Assembly: GCA_019694165.1 (NCBI GenBank)
Contig: JAIBCL010000008.1
Span: 208,940 to 272,939, forward strand
DNA from: Verrucomicrobiaceae bacterium
GTDB lineage: Bacteria; Verrucomicrobiota; Verrucomicrobiia; Verrucomicrobiales; Verrucomicrobiaceae
Reading direction: 5' to 3'
Length of the DNA stretch: 64,000 nt
The position numbers and the translations under genes were made by a program. Numbering within the stretch: position 1 is the stretch's first letter; each line of letters opens with the position of its first letter. The notes below the pieces were generated by a model. The model had not been told where the DNA came from. It made no database searches and saw only the letters and a list, made by a program, of their open reading frames with translations. Of the stretch, positions 33,540 to 42,074 are shown in pieces.

Positions 33540-36218
33540 ATGATCAGATCCCTCGCCCTCATCTTGGTGTTCGCATCCGCGGCGTTGTCACAGGAACTCA
33601 CCCCCAAGCCGCTCATCCTTCGCGAAGAAGGCGTGCAGTCGGACTTCCCTGCCCTGACGGTCGATGCGCAGGGCACGCCTTGGGTTTCTTACGTCGCGTG
33701 GGATACGAAGCAGGACACGCTGCGGATCGCGAAGGCTTCGGGAGATTCGCTCACGCATGCCATCACGCTCAGCTCGCCAGGCATCATCCATCAGCCGGCG
33801 CTCGCGGTGGACGGCAGCGGGGCCCTGATGGTCGTGTGGTCGCAGGTGAACGACAAGGACTTGATGGACCTCAAGGCCCAGCGCGTGCGCGATGGCAAAC
33901 CCGATGGCGACGTGATGACACTCGCAGCGTCCGACCGAGGCGGCAACGCGTTTGCAAGAGCGGCGACTGATCGCGCCGGGCGCGTCTGGGTGGCGTGGCA
34001 GGGAATGCGCGGCGGATTGAGCGATGTGTTTTGCCGCGTGTTCGACCCTGCGAAGAACGAATGGTCGAAAGAGGTGCAGGTGACCGCTGATTCAGCGGGT
34101 GATTGGGAACCGTGCGCGGCTTTTGACGACAAGGACGGCGCGTGGATTTGCTACGACAGCTCGCGTGGCAACGAATTCAACATCTATGCCACGCGCGTCG
34201 GACTCGATGGTGTGGTCGGCGAGACGAAGGAGGTGATCAAGACGGATCGCTATGAAGGCCGCGTGAGCGCGATCGGCTCGGCGGATGGCAAGGGCATCTG
34301 GATCGCGTGCGAGCGAGGCCGCATGAAGTGGGGCCTCGACATCCGCGCGCACGGTCATCTCGACGGGCTGAATGCACAGAAGGACATGGTGCTCGCTTAC
34401 TGGAACCTCGCGTCGGGCAAGGTCGAGGAAGCACCGAACATCCAGATGCTCCTCGAAGAGTTGCCCGGGCCGAATCCAATGCCCGCGCGGACCAATGCAA
34501 ACTCGAATGCCAAAGCGAAAGCCAGGGCCAATCAGAATCCGAACGCAAAGGCCAAAGGCAAGGCCAATGCCGCGGCAGCGAACACGACGAAAGCTGCTGT
34601 TGCCCAGCCACCAAAGCCCACCGAAGCGCAGAAGACTGCGAATCAAAAAAAGATCGCTCAGAACGCACAGGACCGCGCCACCAACCTCCCGCAGGTGGGC
34701 CTCGACGGTGAGGGCCGACCGTGGATCGCCGTCCGCTACTATCGGAACTACACATGGCGCATCGCGCTCGCGCGCTACGATCTCGCGACGCAGCAGTGGA
34801 CGAAGCCGTGGGCCGTGCCGGGCAGTGTTTACACGGAGGATCGCCAGAGCCGGTGGGCTCTGGGCAAGGATGGCGCGCTCTGGTTTGCCTGGCCCACTGA
34901 CCAGCGCATCAGCAAACTGCATCAGACCAGCGAAATTCACCTCGCGAAGCTCGACACCGCCGCCGCTCCCGCGCTGGTGAAGGCACCGGACGCAAAGCCC
35001 TTCGTGCCGCCGCCGGCTTACATCAATCCCGAGACGCCCGAGCGCCCGAGCGATGAGCGCCACTCGATCACGAACAACGGAGTCACCTATTACCTCTACT
35101 GGGGCGACTACCACCGGCACACCGACATCTCGAACTGCGTCACGGCGAATGACGGCTGCGTGCTGGAGCAGTTCCGCTACGCGTGGGACATGGGCAAGCT
35201 CGACACGCTCGGCACCAGCGACCACACCGACATCGCAAAGATTTATCACCCCTACGAATGGTGGTTGAACCAGAAGATGGTGGATGTCTTCTACTCGCCC
35301 GGCTTCTTCATGAGCATGTATGCCTACGAGCGCGAGCAGGTGTGGCCGAACGGCCACCGCAACGTGATCTTCGCCCAGCGCGGCGGCCCCATCGTTTACA
35401 TCCAGCGCGAGAACTACATGAAGTCGCCCTGGCAGAATGTGTTTCCGGTCAAGCAAGACGGCCCGAAGGAAATCGCGCCGCAGGAATTGTGGGACGTGCT
35501 CAATCGCTACGGCAAACCGGTCACAGACATCAGCCACACCGGTGCCACCAGCATGGGCACGGACTGGAACACCTTCAAAAGCATCGACCACCGCGTGGAA
35601 AACCTGATCGAGATTTATCAAGGCGCGCGCGTCAGCTACGAGGGACTCAACGCACCACAGCCAACGGTCGGCCTTCGCACGGGCGAGACCTACAATCACT
35701 CATCCACCGTCCTCGGCACGCCGGTCGTCGGCCAGCCGATTCGCAGCTTCACCGAGAAGAACAACGGCCTGTATCAAAATGCCCTCTCGCTCGGCCACAA
35801 GCTCGGCGTGTGGGCGGACAGCGATCACATCAGCACGCACACCAGCTACGGCGGCGTGTACGTGAAGGACTTCACGCGCCAGGGCATCATCGAGGGCCTC
35901 AACGCGCGACGCACCATCGCGGCCACGGACAAGGTCTTCGTCGATTTCACATGCAGCGGTCATCTCATGGGCACCGAGATCGAAGTTACCGGAAAGCCCG
36001 CGCTGGAATTCAAAGTCGATGGCACCGCCGACGTCACGCGCGTGACGCTCGTGCGCAACGAACAGAACTACAAGATGTGGGAGCCAAAGTCCCGCCGCGT
36101 CGCCGAATCCTTCACGGACGAAGCCCCGAACACCGGCGAAAACCGCTACTACCTGCGCGTGGAGCAGGCGGACGGAAACATGGCGTGGAGTTCGCCGGTG
36201 TGGGTGCAGGTGAAGTGA
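33540..36218 (+). CDS. Exported protein: N-terminal beta-propeller, Asn/Ala/Lys linker, C-terminal PHP/DUF3604-like domain
   Basis: An 892-residue protein. MIRSLALILVFASAALSQ is a signal peptide. Residues 20-300 hold repeated strand motifs (FPALTVDAQGTPWVSYVAWD, QPALAVDGSGALMVVWSQ, ARAATDRAGRVWVAWQG) typical of a sialidase-like propeller; one more repeat follows the linker (NLPQVGLDGEGRPWIAVRYY). Residues 313-380 are low-complexity N/A/K. From about residue 516 a metal-dependent phosphoesterase-like (PHP/DUF3604) domain starts: YLYWGDYHRHTDIS, LGTSDHTDIAKIYHPYEWW, DISHTGATSMGTDW and WADSDHISTHTSYGGVY supply histidines and aspartates. The substrate is unknown. It is followed by a sugar isomerase-like gene on the same strand. 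Confidence 0.8.
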   Translation: MIRSLALILVFASAALSQELTPKPLILREEGVQSDFPALTVDAQGTPWVSYVAWDTKQDTLRIAKASGDSLTHAITLSSPGIIHQPALAVDGSGALMVVWSQVNDKDLMDLKAQRVRDGKPDGDVMTLAASDRGGNAFARAATDRAGRVWVAWQGMRGGLSDVFCRVFDPAKNEWSKEVQVTADSAGDWEPCAAFDDKDGAWICYDSSRGNEFNIYATRVGLDGVVGETKEVIKTDRYEGRVSAIGSADGKGIWIACERGRMKWGLDIRAHGHLDGLNAQKDMVLAYWNLASGKVEEAPNIQMLLEELPGPNPMPARTNANSNAKAKARANQNPNAKAKGKANAAAANTTKAAVAQPPKPTEAQKTANQKKIAQNAQDRATNLPQVGLDGEGRPWIAVRYYRNYTWRIALARYDLATQQWTKPWAVPGSVYTEDRQSRWALGKDGALWFAWPTDQRISKLHQTSEIHLAKLDTAAAPALVKAPDAKPFVPPPAYINPETPERPSDERHSITNNGVTYYLYWGDYHRHTDISNCVTANDGCVLEQFRYAWDMGKLDTLGTSDHTDIAKIYHPYEWWLNQKMVDVFYSPGFFMSMYAYEREQVWPNGHRNVIFAQRGGPIVYIQRENYMKSPWQNVFPVKQDGPKEIAPQELWDVLNRYGKPVTDISHTGATSMGTDWNTFKSIDHRVENLIEIYQGARVSYEGLNAPQPTVGLRTGETYNHSSTVLGTPVVGQPIRSFTEKNNGLYQNALSLGHKLGVWADSDHISTHTSYGGVYVKDFTRQGIIEGLNARRTIAATDKVFVDFTCSGHLMGTEIEVTGKPALEFKVDGTADVTRVTLVRNEQNYKMWEPKSRRVAESFTDEAPNTGENRYYLRVEQADGNMAWSSPVWVQVK

Positions 36219-36273
36219 ACGCCGCGAAAGAATGAAATGGCGCGGCACAACGGGAGGCGACAGATTCTTCCAA

Positions 36274-37128
36274 ATGAAAAGACGTGATTTCGTTTTCAAC
36301 GCCGCCGGCGCAGCCCTCGTGGCTGCCGATGCCGCCGCAGCGCCCCGGCCGTCGAAGGTCAAGTTCGGCGCGTGCGACTGGACGCTGAAACTCGCCGCTG
36401 ATCCCGCATCGCTCGATCTGGCAAAGCGCATCGGCCTCGACGGCGTGCAGGTGGAGTACGGCACCGAGCCGATGAAAAACGGAAGGCTGCCATTGTTCGA
36501 CGAAAAGCTGCAGGACCAGTTCCTGGAGAAATCGGAGGCGCTCGGCATCGCCATTCCATCGCTGGCGATGGGGATTCTGAACAAGGTCGGGCTGAAGAAC
36601 GACGCAGCCGCCGACGTGTGGGTGATGGAAAGCGTGAGCGTGGCGAAGCGGATGAAGGCCCGCGTGGTGCTGCTGGCCTTCTTCGGCAACGGAGACCTGC
36701 GCAACGACGAGGCAGGTGTCCAAAGCGTCATCGAGAAACTGCGGAGGTTGGCGCCGCGTGCATCCGCGGCCGGCGTGACCTACGGCGTGGAGTCGTGGCT
36801 GAAGGTTGCGGAGTTGGAGCGCATCCTCGATGCGGTGAACTCTCCCGCAATCAAGGCCTACTACGACGTGGGCAACATGGACAAGGAGGGAGAGGACATC
36901 TCCGCTGCCATCCGCCGCCTCGGGCGCGAGCGCATCTGTGAATTTCACGCGAAGGACTACACCGACCTCTACGGCAAAGGCAGCATCGACTTCGCCAAGG
37001 TGCGCGACGCGATGAATGCCATCGACTACTCCGGCTGGATGCACATCGAAGGCACCAAGCTGCCCAACGGCATCGAGAAGGACGTGCGCCACGACTTGGA
37101 GCACTTGCGCGGGGTGTTCGCGAAGTAG
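36274..37128 (+). CDS. Sugar phosphate isomerase/epimerase-like TIM-barrel protein
   Basis: A 284-residue protein of the xylose isomerase-like (AP endonuclease family 2) superfamily. The N-terminus MKRRDFVFNAAGAALVAADA resembles a Tat-type signal but with a single Arg pair in KRRDF, so export is probable rather than certain. Barrel motifs are KRIGLDGVQVEYG, ARVVLLAFFG, GVTYGVESW, IKAYYDVGNMD, ERICEFHAKDY and YSGWMHIEG, which carry the usual Glu/Asp/His metal ligands. The ATG at 36274 is preferred over one 42 bases upstream. It is probably in one transcript with the preceding gene (55 bp gap). Confidence 0.85.
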   Translation: MKRRDFVFNAAGAALVAADAAAAPRPSKVKFGACDWTLKLAADPASLDLAKRIGLDGVQVEYGTEPMKNGRLPLFDEKLQDQFLEKSEALGIAIPSLAMGILNKVGLKNDAAADVWVMESVSVAKRMKARVVLLAFFGNGDLRNDEAGVQSVIEKLRRLAPRASAAGVTYGVESWLKVAELERILDAVNSPAIKAYYDVGNMDKEGEDISAAIRRLGRERICEFHAKDYTDLYGKGSIDFAKVRDAMNAIDYSGWMHIEGTKLPNGIEKDVRHDLEHLRGVFAK

Positions 37129-37134
37129 CAGCTG

Positions 37135-37524
37135 TCACTTGAAGACGGCCGGCAGCAGATCGGCGACAGTCATGGCCACCAGTTCGCCGTTTTGCAGAAA
37201 CCAAACGGCGGTTTCCGGCGTGGCAAATTCCGCGATGACCTGGCGGCACGCGCCGCAAGGGGGAAATTCGTGGCCGATGCACACGACCGTAAGCGTGGCA
37301 ATCTTCATCGCCGCGCCTTCCTGCGCGACGGCATGGAAGACCGCGTTCCGCTCGGCGCAAATGGTGAGGCCATAGCTGGCGTTCTCGACGTTGCAACCCG
37401 TGAAGACGCCGCCTGCCATCGTGCGCAGTGCACAGCCTACGCGGAAGCTCGAATACGGCGAATAGGCACGCGCCGCCGCCTCGTGCGCGAGGGACAGGAG
37501 ATCGGTCGCAGGCTCGATGTTCAT
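37135..37524 (-). CDS. cdd: Cytidine deaminase
   Basis: A 129-residue zinc enzyme that deaminates cytidine and deoxycytidine in pyrimidine salvage. The zinc and catalytic motifs are complete: TICAERNAVF with C56 and the proton-shuttling E58, and PPCGACRQV with C90 and C93. FTGCNVENASYGL is the substrate-binding region. The length matches the homotetrameric short form. The ATG at 37524 is 14 bp after the stop of the upstream DUF1080 gene. Confidence 0.95.
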   Translation of the reverse strand: MNIEPATDLLSLAHEAAARAYSPYSSFRVGCALRTMAGGVFTGCNVENASYGLTICAERNAVFHAVAQEGAAMKIATLTVVCIGHEFPPCGACRQVIAEFATPETAVWFLQNGELVAMTVADLLPAVFK

Positions 37525-37538
37525 CCCGGAACGGAGGC

Positions 37539-38243
37539 TCACTTCGTCTCCCTGAACTTCACATCCTTCCAGCGCACCGAGAAGGGTCCCGTGCCTTTCT
37601 TGATGCCATGGACTTGGAAGCCGATGAAGCCTTTGGCATCGCCTGGCTGGGTGAAGTCGGCGGTTGGCACGCTGTTGATCCAGCTCCGGTAGTGGTCGCC
37701 CTTGACCACGATGCGGTAGTGATTCCATTCACCCTTCTTGAACGCGGCCTTCGCGGCGTCAGTGCGCACGGCTTCGGTCTTTGTCAGGATGCTCCACCAA
37801 GTGCCGCGACGCGCCTCATCGTAGAAATCGCCGGCAGTGCCGTTGACGGCGATCTCGCACTGCGGGCCGAAGAGCCGGCCGTCAGGGAGCGGCTTGCCGC
37901 CCTTGCTGCCCTCGGGAGCGGGATCACCTTCCTTGGCGAGGTGGCTGCGCACCTGCACACCGGAATTCAACTCGTCATCGACCTTTACGTCGAATTCGAG
38001 TTCGAAGTCCTTGAATGGTCCTTTGACGAGGAAGCTGTTCGGGCTGCCGTCCGTCGTGGTGCCCACGAGCACACCATTCTCGACTTTGTAGGAGGCGGTG
38101 CCGCTGACGACTTTGGCATCGCCAAGCCCATCTTTGAACCAGTGCTGCCAGCCGTCTTCGGCACGGAGGGAAAACGAGAGGCCCGGTATCAGGGCAGCAG
38201 ACAAGCAGACAGCAGCGAGCGAAGGTAAGTGAGCAAATTTCAT
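37539..38243 (-). CDS. DUF1080 (3-keto-disaccharide hydrolase-like) exported protein
   Basis: A 234-residue protein with a signal peptide (MKFAHLPSLAAVCLSAALIPGLS cleaved around LRA). The single DUF1080 domain has VENGVLVGTTTDGSPNSFLV, FELEFDVKVDDELNSGVQVR, GPQCEIAVNGTAGDFYDEAR and IGFQVHGIKKGTGPFSVRWK. It is a paralogue of the gene at 21267-21935, with shared motifs but clear divergence. It is probably periplasmic and involved in glycan breakdown. The following cytidine deaminase gene is 14 bp away, so both may share a message despite unrelated functions. Confidence 0.87.
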   Translation of the reverse strand: MKFAHLPSLAAVCLSAALIPGLSFSLRAEDGWQHWFKDGLGDAKVVSGTASYKVENGVLVGTTTDGSPNSFLVKGPFKDFELEFDVKVDDELNSGVQVRSHLAKEGDPAPEGSKGGKPLPDGRLFGPQCEIAVNGTAGDFYDEARRGTWWSILTKTEAVRTDAAKAAFKKGEWNHYRIVVKGDHYRSWINSVPTADFTQPGDAKGFIGFQVHGIKKGTGPFSVRWKDVKFRETK

Positions 38244-38364
38244 GACACGAGAACAACGACCTAGGTCGCGGCGTCCTTCCTTTTGAATTTTCACACCGAG
38301 TGAACCAAGTGGATTTTGGATCGGGTTTTTACGGCAAAAAAACCCGAATGAAATCGAGATCAAT

Positions 38365-38383
38365 CTTGACCACTAAAGTCAAG
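38365..38383. promoter_or_regulatory. Candidate promoter/operator upstream of the ribbon-helix-helix gene
   Basis: The inverted repeat CTTGAC (38365-38370) / GTCAAG (38378-38383) overlaps TTGACC at 38366-38371, which could be a -35 box. TAAAAA at 38389-38394 lies 17 bases further and could be a -10 box. The ATG is at 38420. Autorepression by the ribbon-helix-helix protein through this site is inference. Confidence 0.35.
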
Positions 38384-38419
38384 GCTGATAAAAACAGGAT
38401 TATTATTCGGTTTTAATCG

Positions 38420-38644
38420 ATGGCCCGCCCAACCAACACCCTCGAATCGCTGAGCCTGACCATAGCGATCACGCCGCAGATGAAGGTGTATCTCGAGGAT
38501 CTCGTGATCAAAGGCACGTACGGTGCCAGCCCCGCCGAGGCGGCGAGGATGACGTTGAGCCGGGCAATCGATGACATGCTCGACAGGGGTAGCCTTGAGC
38601 GACGGAAATTCCACCTCCAAGGCAATCAAATCGTGCAGCCTTAA
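38420..38644 (+). CDS. Ribbon-helix-helix (CopG/Arc-like) DNA-binding protein
   Basis: A 74-residue protein. LSLTIAITPQMKVYLEDLVI forms the strand and first helix, KGTYGASPAEAARMTLSRAI the turn and second helix. This pattern is typical of RHH regulators and of antitoxins (LTxxLxxxLExLVxxGxYGxSxAEVA). No toxin follows within the expected distance, so it is either a stand-alone regulator or an unpaired antitoxin. The upstream DNA is AT-rich and carries a palindrome. Confidence 0.7.
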   Translation: MARPTNTLESLSLTIAITPQMKVYLEDLVIKGTYGASPAEAARMTLSRAIDDMLDRGSLERRKFHLQGNQIVQP

Positions 38645-39051
38645 CGACAGCTCTTCCCCGTCCCATCCCCACCAACCCGACCACACTCCCCGCTCTCACC
38701 CATGCCCTCGCTCCTCCTCGACGCCGACCCCGACACCGCCGTATTCACCACCCTCGTGGACGCCAGCCTGACCGACGATGATTCCAGCCACACCGGCGGC
38801 TGGAGTTCGGAAACGCGGCTGCATGTGCTGGCCTGTGAAATCGTGCGATACATGCCCGACCTCGCCGGCCGCCTGGCCTCATCGGGCCGCTCGCGTTTTC
38901 TGGCCGCTTGCTGATTCCAGTCCTGCGGGATGCAGACGCTTCCGCTGTCCGCCCAGGCATCCGTCTCGGCACCAGCCCGCAAACGTCGTTGCACTTGTGC
39001 ACGGCGGACATCCATCCCATGATGCGCGCTGATTTTTCCGTTCAGCGCCAG
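38645..39051. other. Stretch without a firmly supported gene (about 400 bp)
   Basis: The DNA between the ribbon-helix-helix gene and the Wza-like lipoprotein gene holds only the doubtful small ORF at 38702-38914 and the possible N-terminal extensions of the lipoprotein gene at 39019 and 39022. A pyrimidine-rich tract (38650-38700) contains no recognised signal. Confidence 0.35.
38702..38914 (+). CDS. Possible small ORF, unknown
   Basis: A 70-codon frame encoding a peptide that starts MPSLLLDADPDTAVFTTLVD and contains ETRLHVLACEIVRYMPDLAG. It is on the same strand as its neighbours in a 400-bp stretch otherwise without a gene. No family and no clear ribosome-binding site were recognised; it is preceded by a pyrimidine-rich tract. 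It may be non-coding. Confidence 0.25.
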   Translation: MPSLLLDADPDTAVFTTLVDASLTDDDSSHTGGWSSETRLHVLACEIVRYMPDLAGRLASSGRSRFLAAC

Positions 39052-39726
39052 ATGCCAGACCTTCACATCCGCCCCCACCTTCTGTCCGCCCTCCTCGGCC
39101 TTGCGCTGTGCGGCTGCTCCACGATCAAACGCTCCGTCTCCGACCTTCACATGCCGAAGATGCCGGACCTCTCCGGAGTGAAGAAAATCCTCCCCGGCTC
39201 CGATGACAGCACCTCGGCCGATGATCCGCTGGTACCCTTCGACCCAGGCATCCGGCTGGCGAAAGGGCACACGCTGCGCCTCCACATCTACGAAGGAGCA
39301 ATGGATGCCCGGGAGATGTTCAACGGTCTCGCCCTCGTGGACGAGCACGGCGTGGCAAAGATCGGCCGGATCGGCTCCGCGAAGATCGGCGGACAAACGC
39401 TCCCGGAAGCGGTGAAGATGATCGAGTCCGTCTGCCGCGTCGGCGGCCATGCTGCATCGCAGATTCATGTGCATGTCGTCTCAGTAGAAAACGTGGAGAT
39501 CATCGCGGTGACCGGCAACGTGAAGTCGCCGCAGCATCTGCCGCTGTCCGCGGCGATGCGCTTCAGCAGCGCCGTGACGCAGTGCGGCGGACAGCGGGTG
39601 CCGTCGGGCATGGCCGTGTACGTCACGCGTGATGGCGTGCGGAAGTTTTTCTCCCACATCGGAACCGCCGATGCCTGGGGCACCCCCCGCGCCGGAGACA
39701 TCATCTCGCTCTCGGCCGATCTCTGA
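39052..39726 (+). CDS. Wza-like polysaccharide export lipoprotein (Poly_export-type)
   Basis: A 224-residue product if started at 39052. It has a lipoprotein signal (LLSALLGLALCGC, modified cysteine at the end of that motif). ATG codons at 39019 and 39022 are in-frame alternatives. The mature part has the polysaccharide-export fold: RLAKGHTLRLHIYEG, NGLALVDEHGVAKIGRIGSA, GGQTLPEAVKMIESVC, then an SLBB-like segment VEIIAVTGNVKSPQHLPLS and DGVRKFFSH. Such proteins form outer-membrane polysaccharide channels with a BY-kinase/Wzc partner. No other capsule or EPS gene is adjacent, so it is orphan here. Confidence 0.75.
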   Translation: MPDLHIRPHLLSALLGLALCGCSTIKRSVSDLHMPKMPDLSGVKKILPGSDDSTSADDPLVPFDPGIRLAKGHTLRLHIYEGAMDAREMFNGLALVDEHGVAKIGRIGSAKIGGQTLPEAVKMIESVCRVGGHAASQIHVHVVSVENVEIIAVTGNVKSPQHLPLSAAMRFSSAVTQCGGQRVPSGMAVYVTRDGVRKFFSHIGTADAWGTPRAGDIISLSADL

Positions 39727-39750
39727 TCTCTTCCCTCCGCCTTGCACGTC

Positions 39751-40254
39751 ATGCTAATCCCGGCCGGTGAATCATCGTCGAAAAAAAAGCAGAAGCCGGC
39801 GATCGCCGACGAAGGCATCGCCACGCTTTTCAAATCAGCGGCAGTGCTGCGCATCGGTGCGGGGGCAGTGATGGCATGGTTTCACGCATGGCCGGGGCTG
39901 GTGGGCGGGTACAAGTTTCTCTGGAAGGAGCAACCGTGGGACTGCGTGGCGGCGCTGGATGCGGCTCACGTCCCCTTCCCCCACCTCGTTGCCCCCTTGG
40001 CCGCTATCGTCGTCGCCTCCGTGGCCCTGAGCTGGATGCTTGGCTTCGTCACACGTCTGTTCTCGCTGGCGGCCATTCCGGCGGCGATCGTCGGCTTCGT
40101 CGTGGCGCAGCGTGCGGGATCGCTGCTGGCCGAGACATGCGCGCTGTACTTTTTCATCGCCGTCACGTTGTTGCTGTTCGGCTCCGGCAGCATCTCGCTC
40201 GACTGGTTTTTCAGCCGCGGCCAGAGCGGCAAGGCTCCGCCGAAAATCCGCTGA
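39751..40254 (+). CDS. DoxX-like membrane protein
   Basis: A 167-residue protein with a short Lys-rich N-terminus and four hydrophobic segments (AAVLRIGAGAVMAWFHAW, LVAPLAAIVVASVALSWML, LFSLAAIPAAIVGFVVA, LYFFIAVTLLLFGSGSISLD). The spacing and the final LFGSGSISLDWFFS resemble the DoxX/DoxD quinone-linked membrane family. An in-frame TTG lies 9 bases before the ATG at 39751. It is 24 bp after the lipoprotein gene and 14 bp before ruvC, suggesting a common transcript. The function is uncertain. Confidence 0.65.
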   Translation: MLIPAGESSSKKKQKPAIADEGIATLFKSAAVLRIGAGAVMAWFHAWPGLVGGYKFLWKEQPWDCVAALDAAHVPFPHLVAPLAAIVVASVALSWMLGFVTRLFSLAAIPAAIVGFVVAQRAGSLLAETCALYFFIAVTLLLFGSGSISLDWFFSRGQSGKAPPKIR

Positions 40255-40268
40255 CGCGCCCTCCGCCC

Positions 40269-40826
40269 ATGCCGCGAACCGCCGCCCAACTTCCGCGCGC
40301 CGCTCCGCCGCAGACCGCGGCGGAGCGCGTCCTCGCCATCGACCCCGCACTCCGAAAAACGGGTTACGCGGTCGTCGAACGCAAAGGCAACGACATGCGC
40401 GTGCTGACCTTCGGCGTCATCCAAAACGCGCCGGGCCTGCTGCCGTCCGGCTGCCTGGTGCGCATCCGGGAACAACTGTCCGACGTCATCAAGGCGCACT
40501 CGCCCACAGTCTGCGGCATCGAGTCCACCATCTACGTGCAGAGCTTCCGCACTGCCATCGTGCTGGGGACGGCGCGCGGCGCTTGTCTCATCGCCGCGGC
40601 GGAGCACGGGCTGCCGGTTTACGAGTATGCCCCGCGCGAAGTGAAGCAGGCCGCCGTGGGCCGCGGGGCGGCGCACAAGGACCAGGTGGCCTTCATGATC
40701 CGCTCGGTGCTCCGGCTGCGCGAGACGCCGCCACCGGACGCGGCTGATGCGCTGGCCGTGGCCGTCGCCCACTTTCAAAACGCCGACGCCCACCGCATCC
40801 AGCAGCGCGAGGCGCGGCGGGTGTGA
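40269..40826 (+). CDS. ruvC: Crossover junction endodeoxyribonuclease RuvC
   Basis: A 185-residue Holliday-junction resolvase that cuts four-way DNA junctions with RuvAB. The RNase H-like acidic residues are present: D25 in VLAIDPALRKTG, E85 in CGIESTIYVQ, and D157 and D160 in PDAADALAVAVAHF. The loop GRGAAHKDQVAFMI holds the conserved lysine. An N-terminal extension of about 20 residues (MPRTAAQLPRAAPPQT) is longer than usual; a later start is possible but no better ATG exists. ruvA and ruvB are not in the window. Confidence 0.9.
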   Translation: MPRTAAQLPRAAPPQTAAERVLAIDPALRKTGYAVVERKGNDMRVLTFGVIQNAPGLLPSGCLVRIREQLSDVIKAHSPTVCGIESTIYVQSFRTAIVLGTARGACLIAAAEHGLPVYEYAPREVKQAAVGRGAAHKDQVAFMIRSVLRLRETPPPDAADALAVAVAHFQNADAHRIQQREARRV

Positions 40827-40844
40827 TCGCGAAACGCCGGCCGG

Positions 40845-41942
40845 TCACCCGTTGCCCAGCACGGACCGCAGCACTTCCACGCACCGTCTGCACTGCTCCA
40901 TCGTGCCAACGGAGATGCGGACCCAGCCGGGCAGCTTGTAGGCGGCCATGGCTCGCACGATGACGCCCTTGTCCATCATCTTGCGAAAGACTTCGTTGCC
41001 ATCCCCGACCTTCACGAGCACGAAGTTCGCACAGCTCGGTATGAACTCGAGCCCCATCGCGCCGAACTCCTCCTGCAAATATGCGCGCCCTTCATCGGTG
41101 ATGCGCTTTGTCCTTGCCTGATGCTCTGCGTCGAGAAGACCGGCGAGCGCACCGGCCTGGGCGATGGAGTTGAGATTGAAAGGCTGCCGCGTGCGCTGCA
41201 GCACATCGATGAGTTCCTTGTTCGCCACTCCGTAGCCGACGCGCGTGCCGGCCAGGCCCTGAATCTTCGAGAACGTGCGCAGCACCACCACATTGCGGCC
41301 TGCGCGCACGAACTTGAGCGTGTCGGGCGGATCGTCGAGAAACTCATGGTAGGCTTCGTCAAATACGACGACCACATGCTCCGGCACCATGTCCATGAAG
41401 CGGTCGATCTGCTTCTGGCTGACAAGCGTACCGGTCGGATTGTTCGGGTTCGCGATGAAAACCTCCTTTGTCCGGGGCGTGATCGCCGCAGCCATCGCGT
41501 CGAGATCGTGTACGTAGCCAGGATCGGGCACTTCGATGGTGTCCGCGCCGAAGACCTTCGCCATGAGCTTGTAAACGAGGAACGCGTGCTCGGCGGTGAC
41601 GATGTTGTCGCCCGGCTTCAAGAATGCATGGCCGATGAACTCGATCACTTCGTTGCTGCCGCAACCCATGATGAAGTTGCCCATTTCGAGGCCAAACTTT
41701 TCAGCCAGCGCGTTGCGCAGCTTCCACGACGCGCCGTCCGGATAAATGTGCACTTCCTCGACGGCCTTCTTCATCGCCACGACGGCCTTCGGCGACGGCC
41801 CGAGCGGATTCTCGTTGGACGCCAGCTTGATGATGTCCTCCGGCTTCAGTCCGCGCTCACGCGCCACGTCTTCGATGGGCTTGCCCGGTTCGTAGGCGAC
41901 GAGGTCTTTGAGCTGAGGGTTGGCGTAGTTCCAGATGGACAT
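40845..41942 (-). CDS. hisC: Histidinol-phosphate aminotransferase
   Basis: A 365-residue PLP-dependent aminotransferase (fold type I, class II) of histidine synthesis. Key segments are KLASNENPLGPSPKAV, VFIANPNNPTGTLVS and the PLP lysine in VVLRTFSKIQGLAGTRVGYG. The C-terminal arginine region is GWVRISVGTMEQC. HisC-type enzymes can also transaminate aromatic amino acids. The gene stands alone, convergent with ruvC. Confidence 0.92.
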   Translation of the reverse strand: MSIWNYANPQLKDLVAYEPGKPIEDVARERGLKPEDIIKLASNENPLGPSPKAVVAMKKAVEEVHIYPDGASWKLRNALAEKFGLEMGNFIMGCGSNEVIEFIGHAFLKPGDNIVTAEHAFLVYKLMAKVFGADTIEVPDPGYVHDLDAMAAAITPRTKEVFIANPNNPTGTLVSQKQIDRFMDMVPEHVVVVFDEAYHEFLDDPPDTLKFVRAGRNVVVLRTFSKIQGLAGTRVGYGVANKELIDVLQRTRQPFNLNSIAQAGALAGLLDAEHQARTKRITDEGRAYLQEEFGAMGLEFIPSCANFVLVKVGDGNEVFRKMMDKGVIVRAMAAYKLPGWVRISVGTMEQCRRCVEVLRSVLGNG

Positions 41943-42074
41943 GGGGAAAGTTGACAGCGGCCAGTTGATCGTTGGGAGCCTGATGAAGATTCGCGCGAAG
42001 CGTTCGGGATGATGATGGGGGCGAACTCCGCGGATGAGAGCCTGGCGATCAACTATCGACTCTCAACCATCAAC
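41943..42074. other. Intergenic region with short degenerate repeats
   Basis: Between hisC and the dehydrogenase gene the plus strand shows related short units: ATCAACTATCGACTCTCAAC, then CATCAACTCACC (42049-42079), and GTTGACAGCGGCCAGTTGATC near 41950. These TCAAC-type repeats look like expanded intergenic filler. No gene is supported. Confidence 0.35.

Noticed and set aside
34092..35699. Long minus-strand open frame (535 codons) antisense to the propeller-PHP gene
   Set aside because: The plus-strand frame has a signal peptide and recognisable domains. The antisense frame has low-complexity Arg/Val/Ala composition and no family likeness, as expected in GC-rich DNA.
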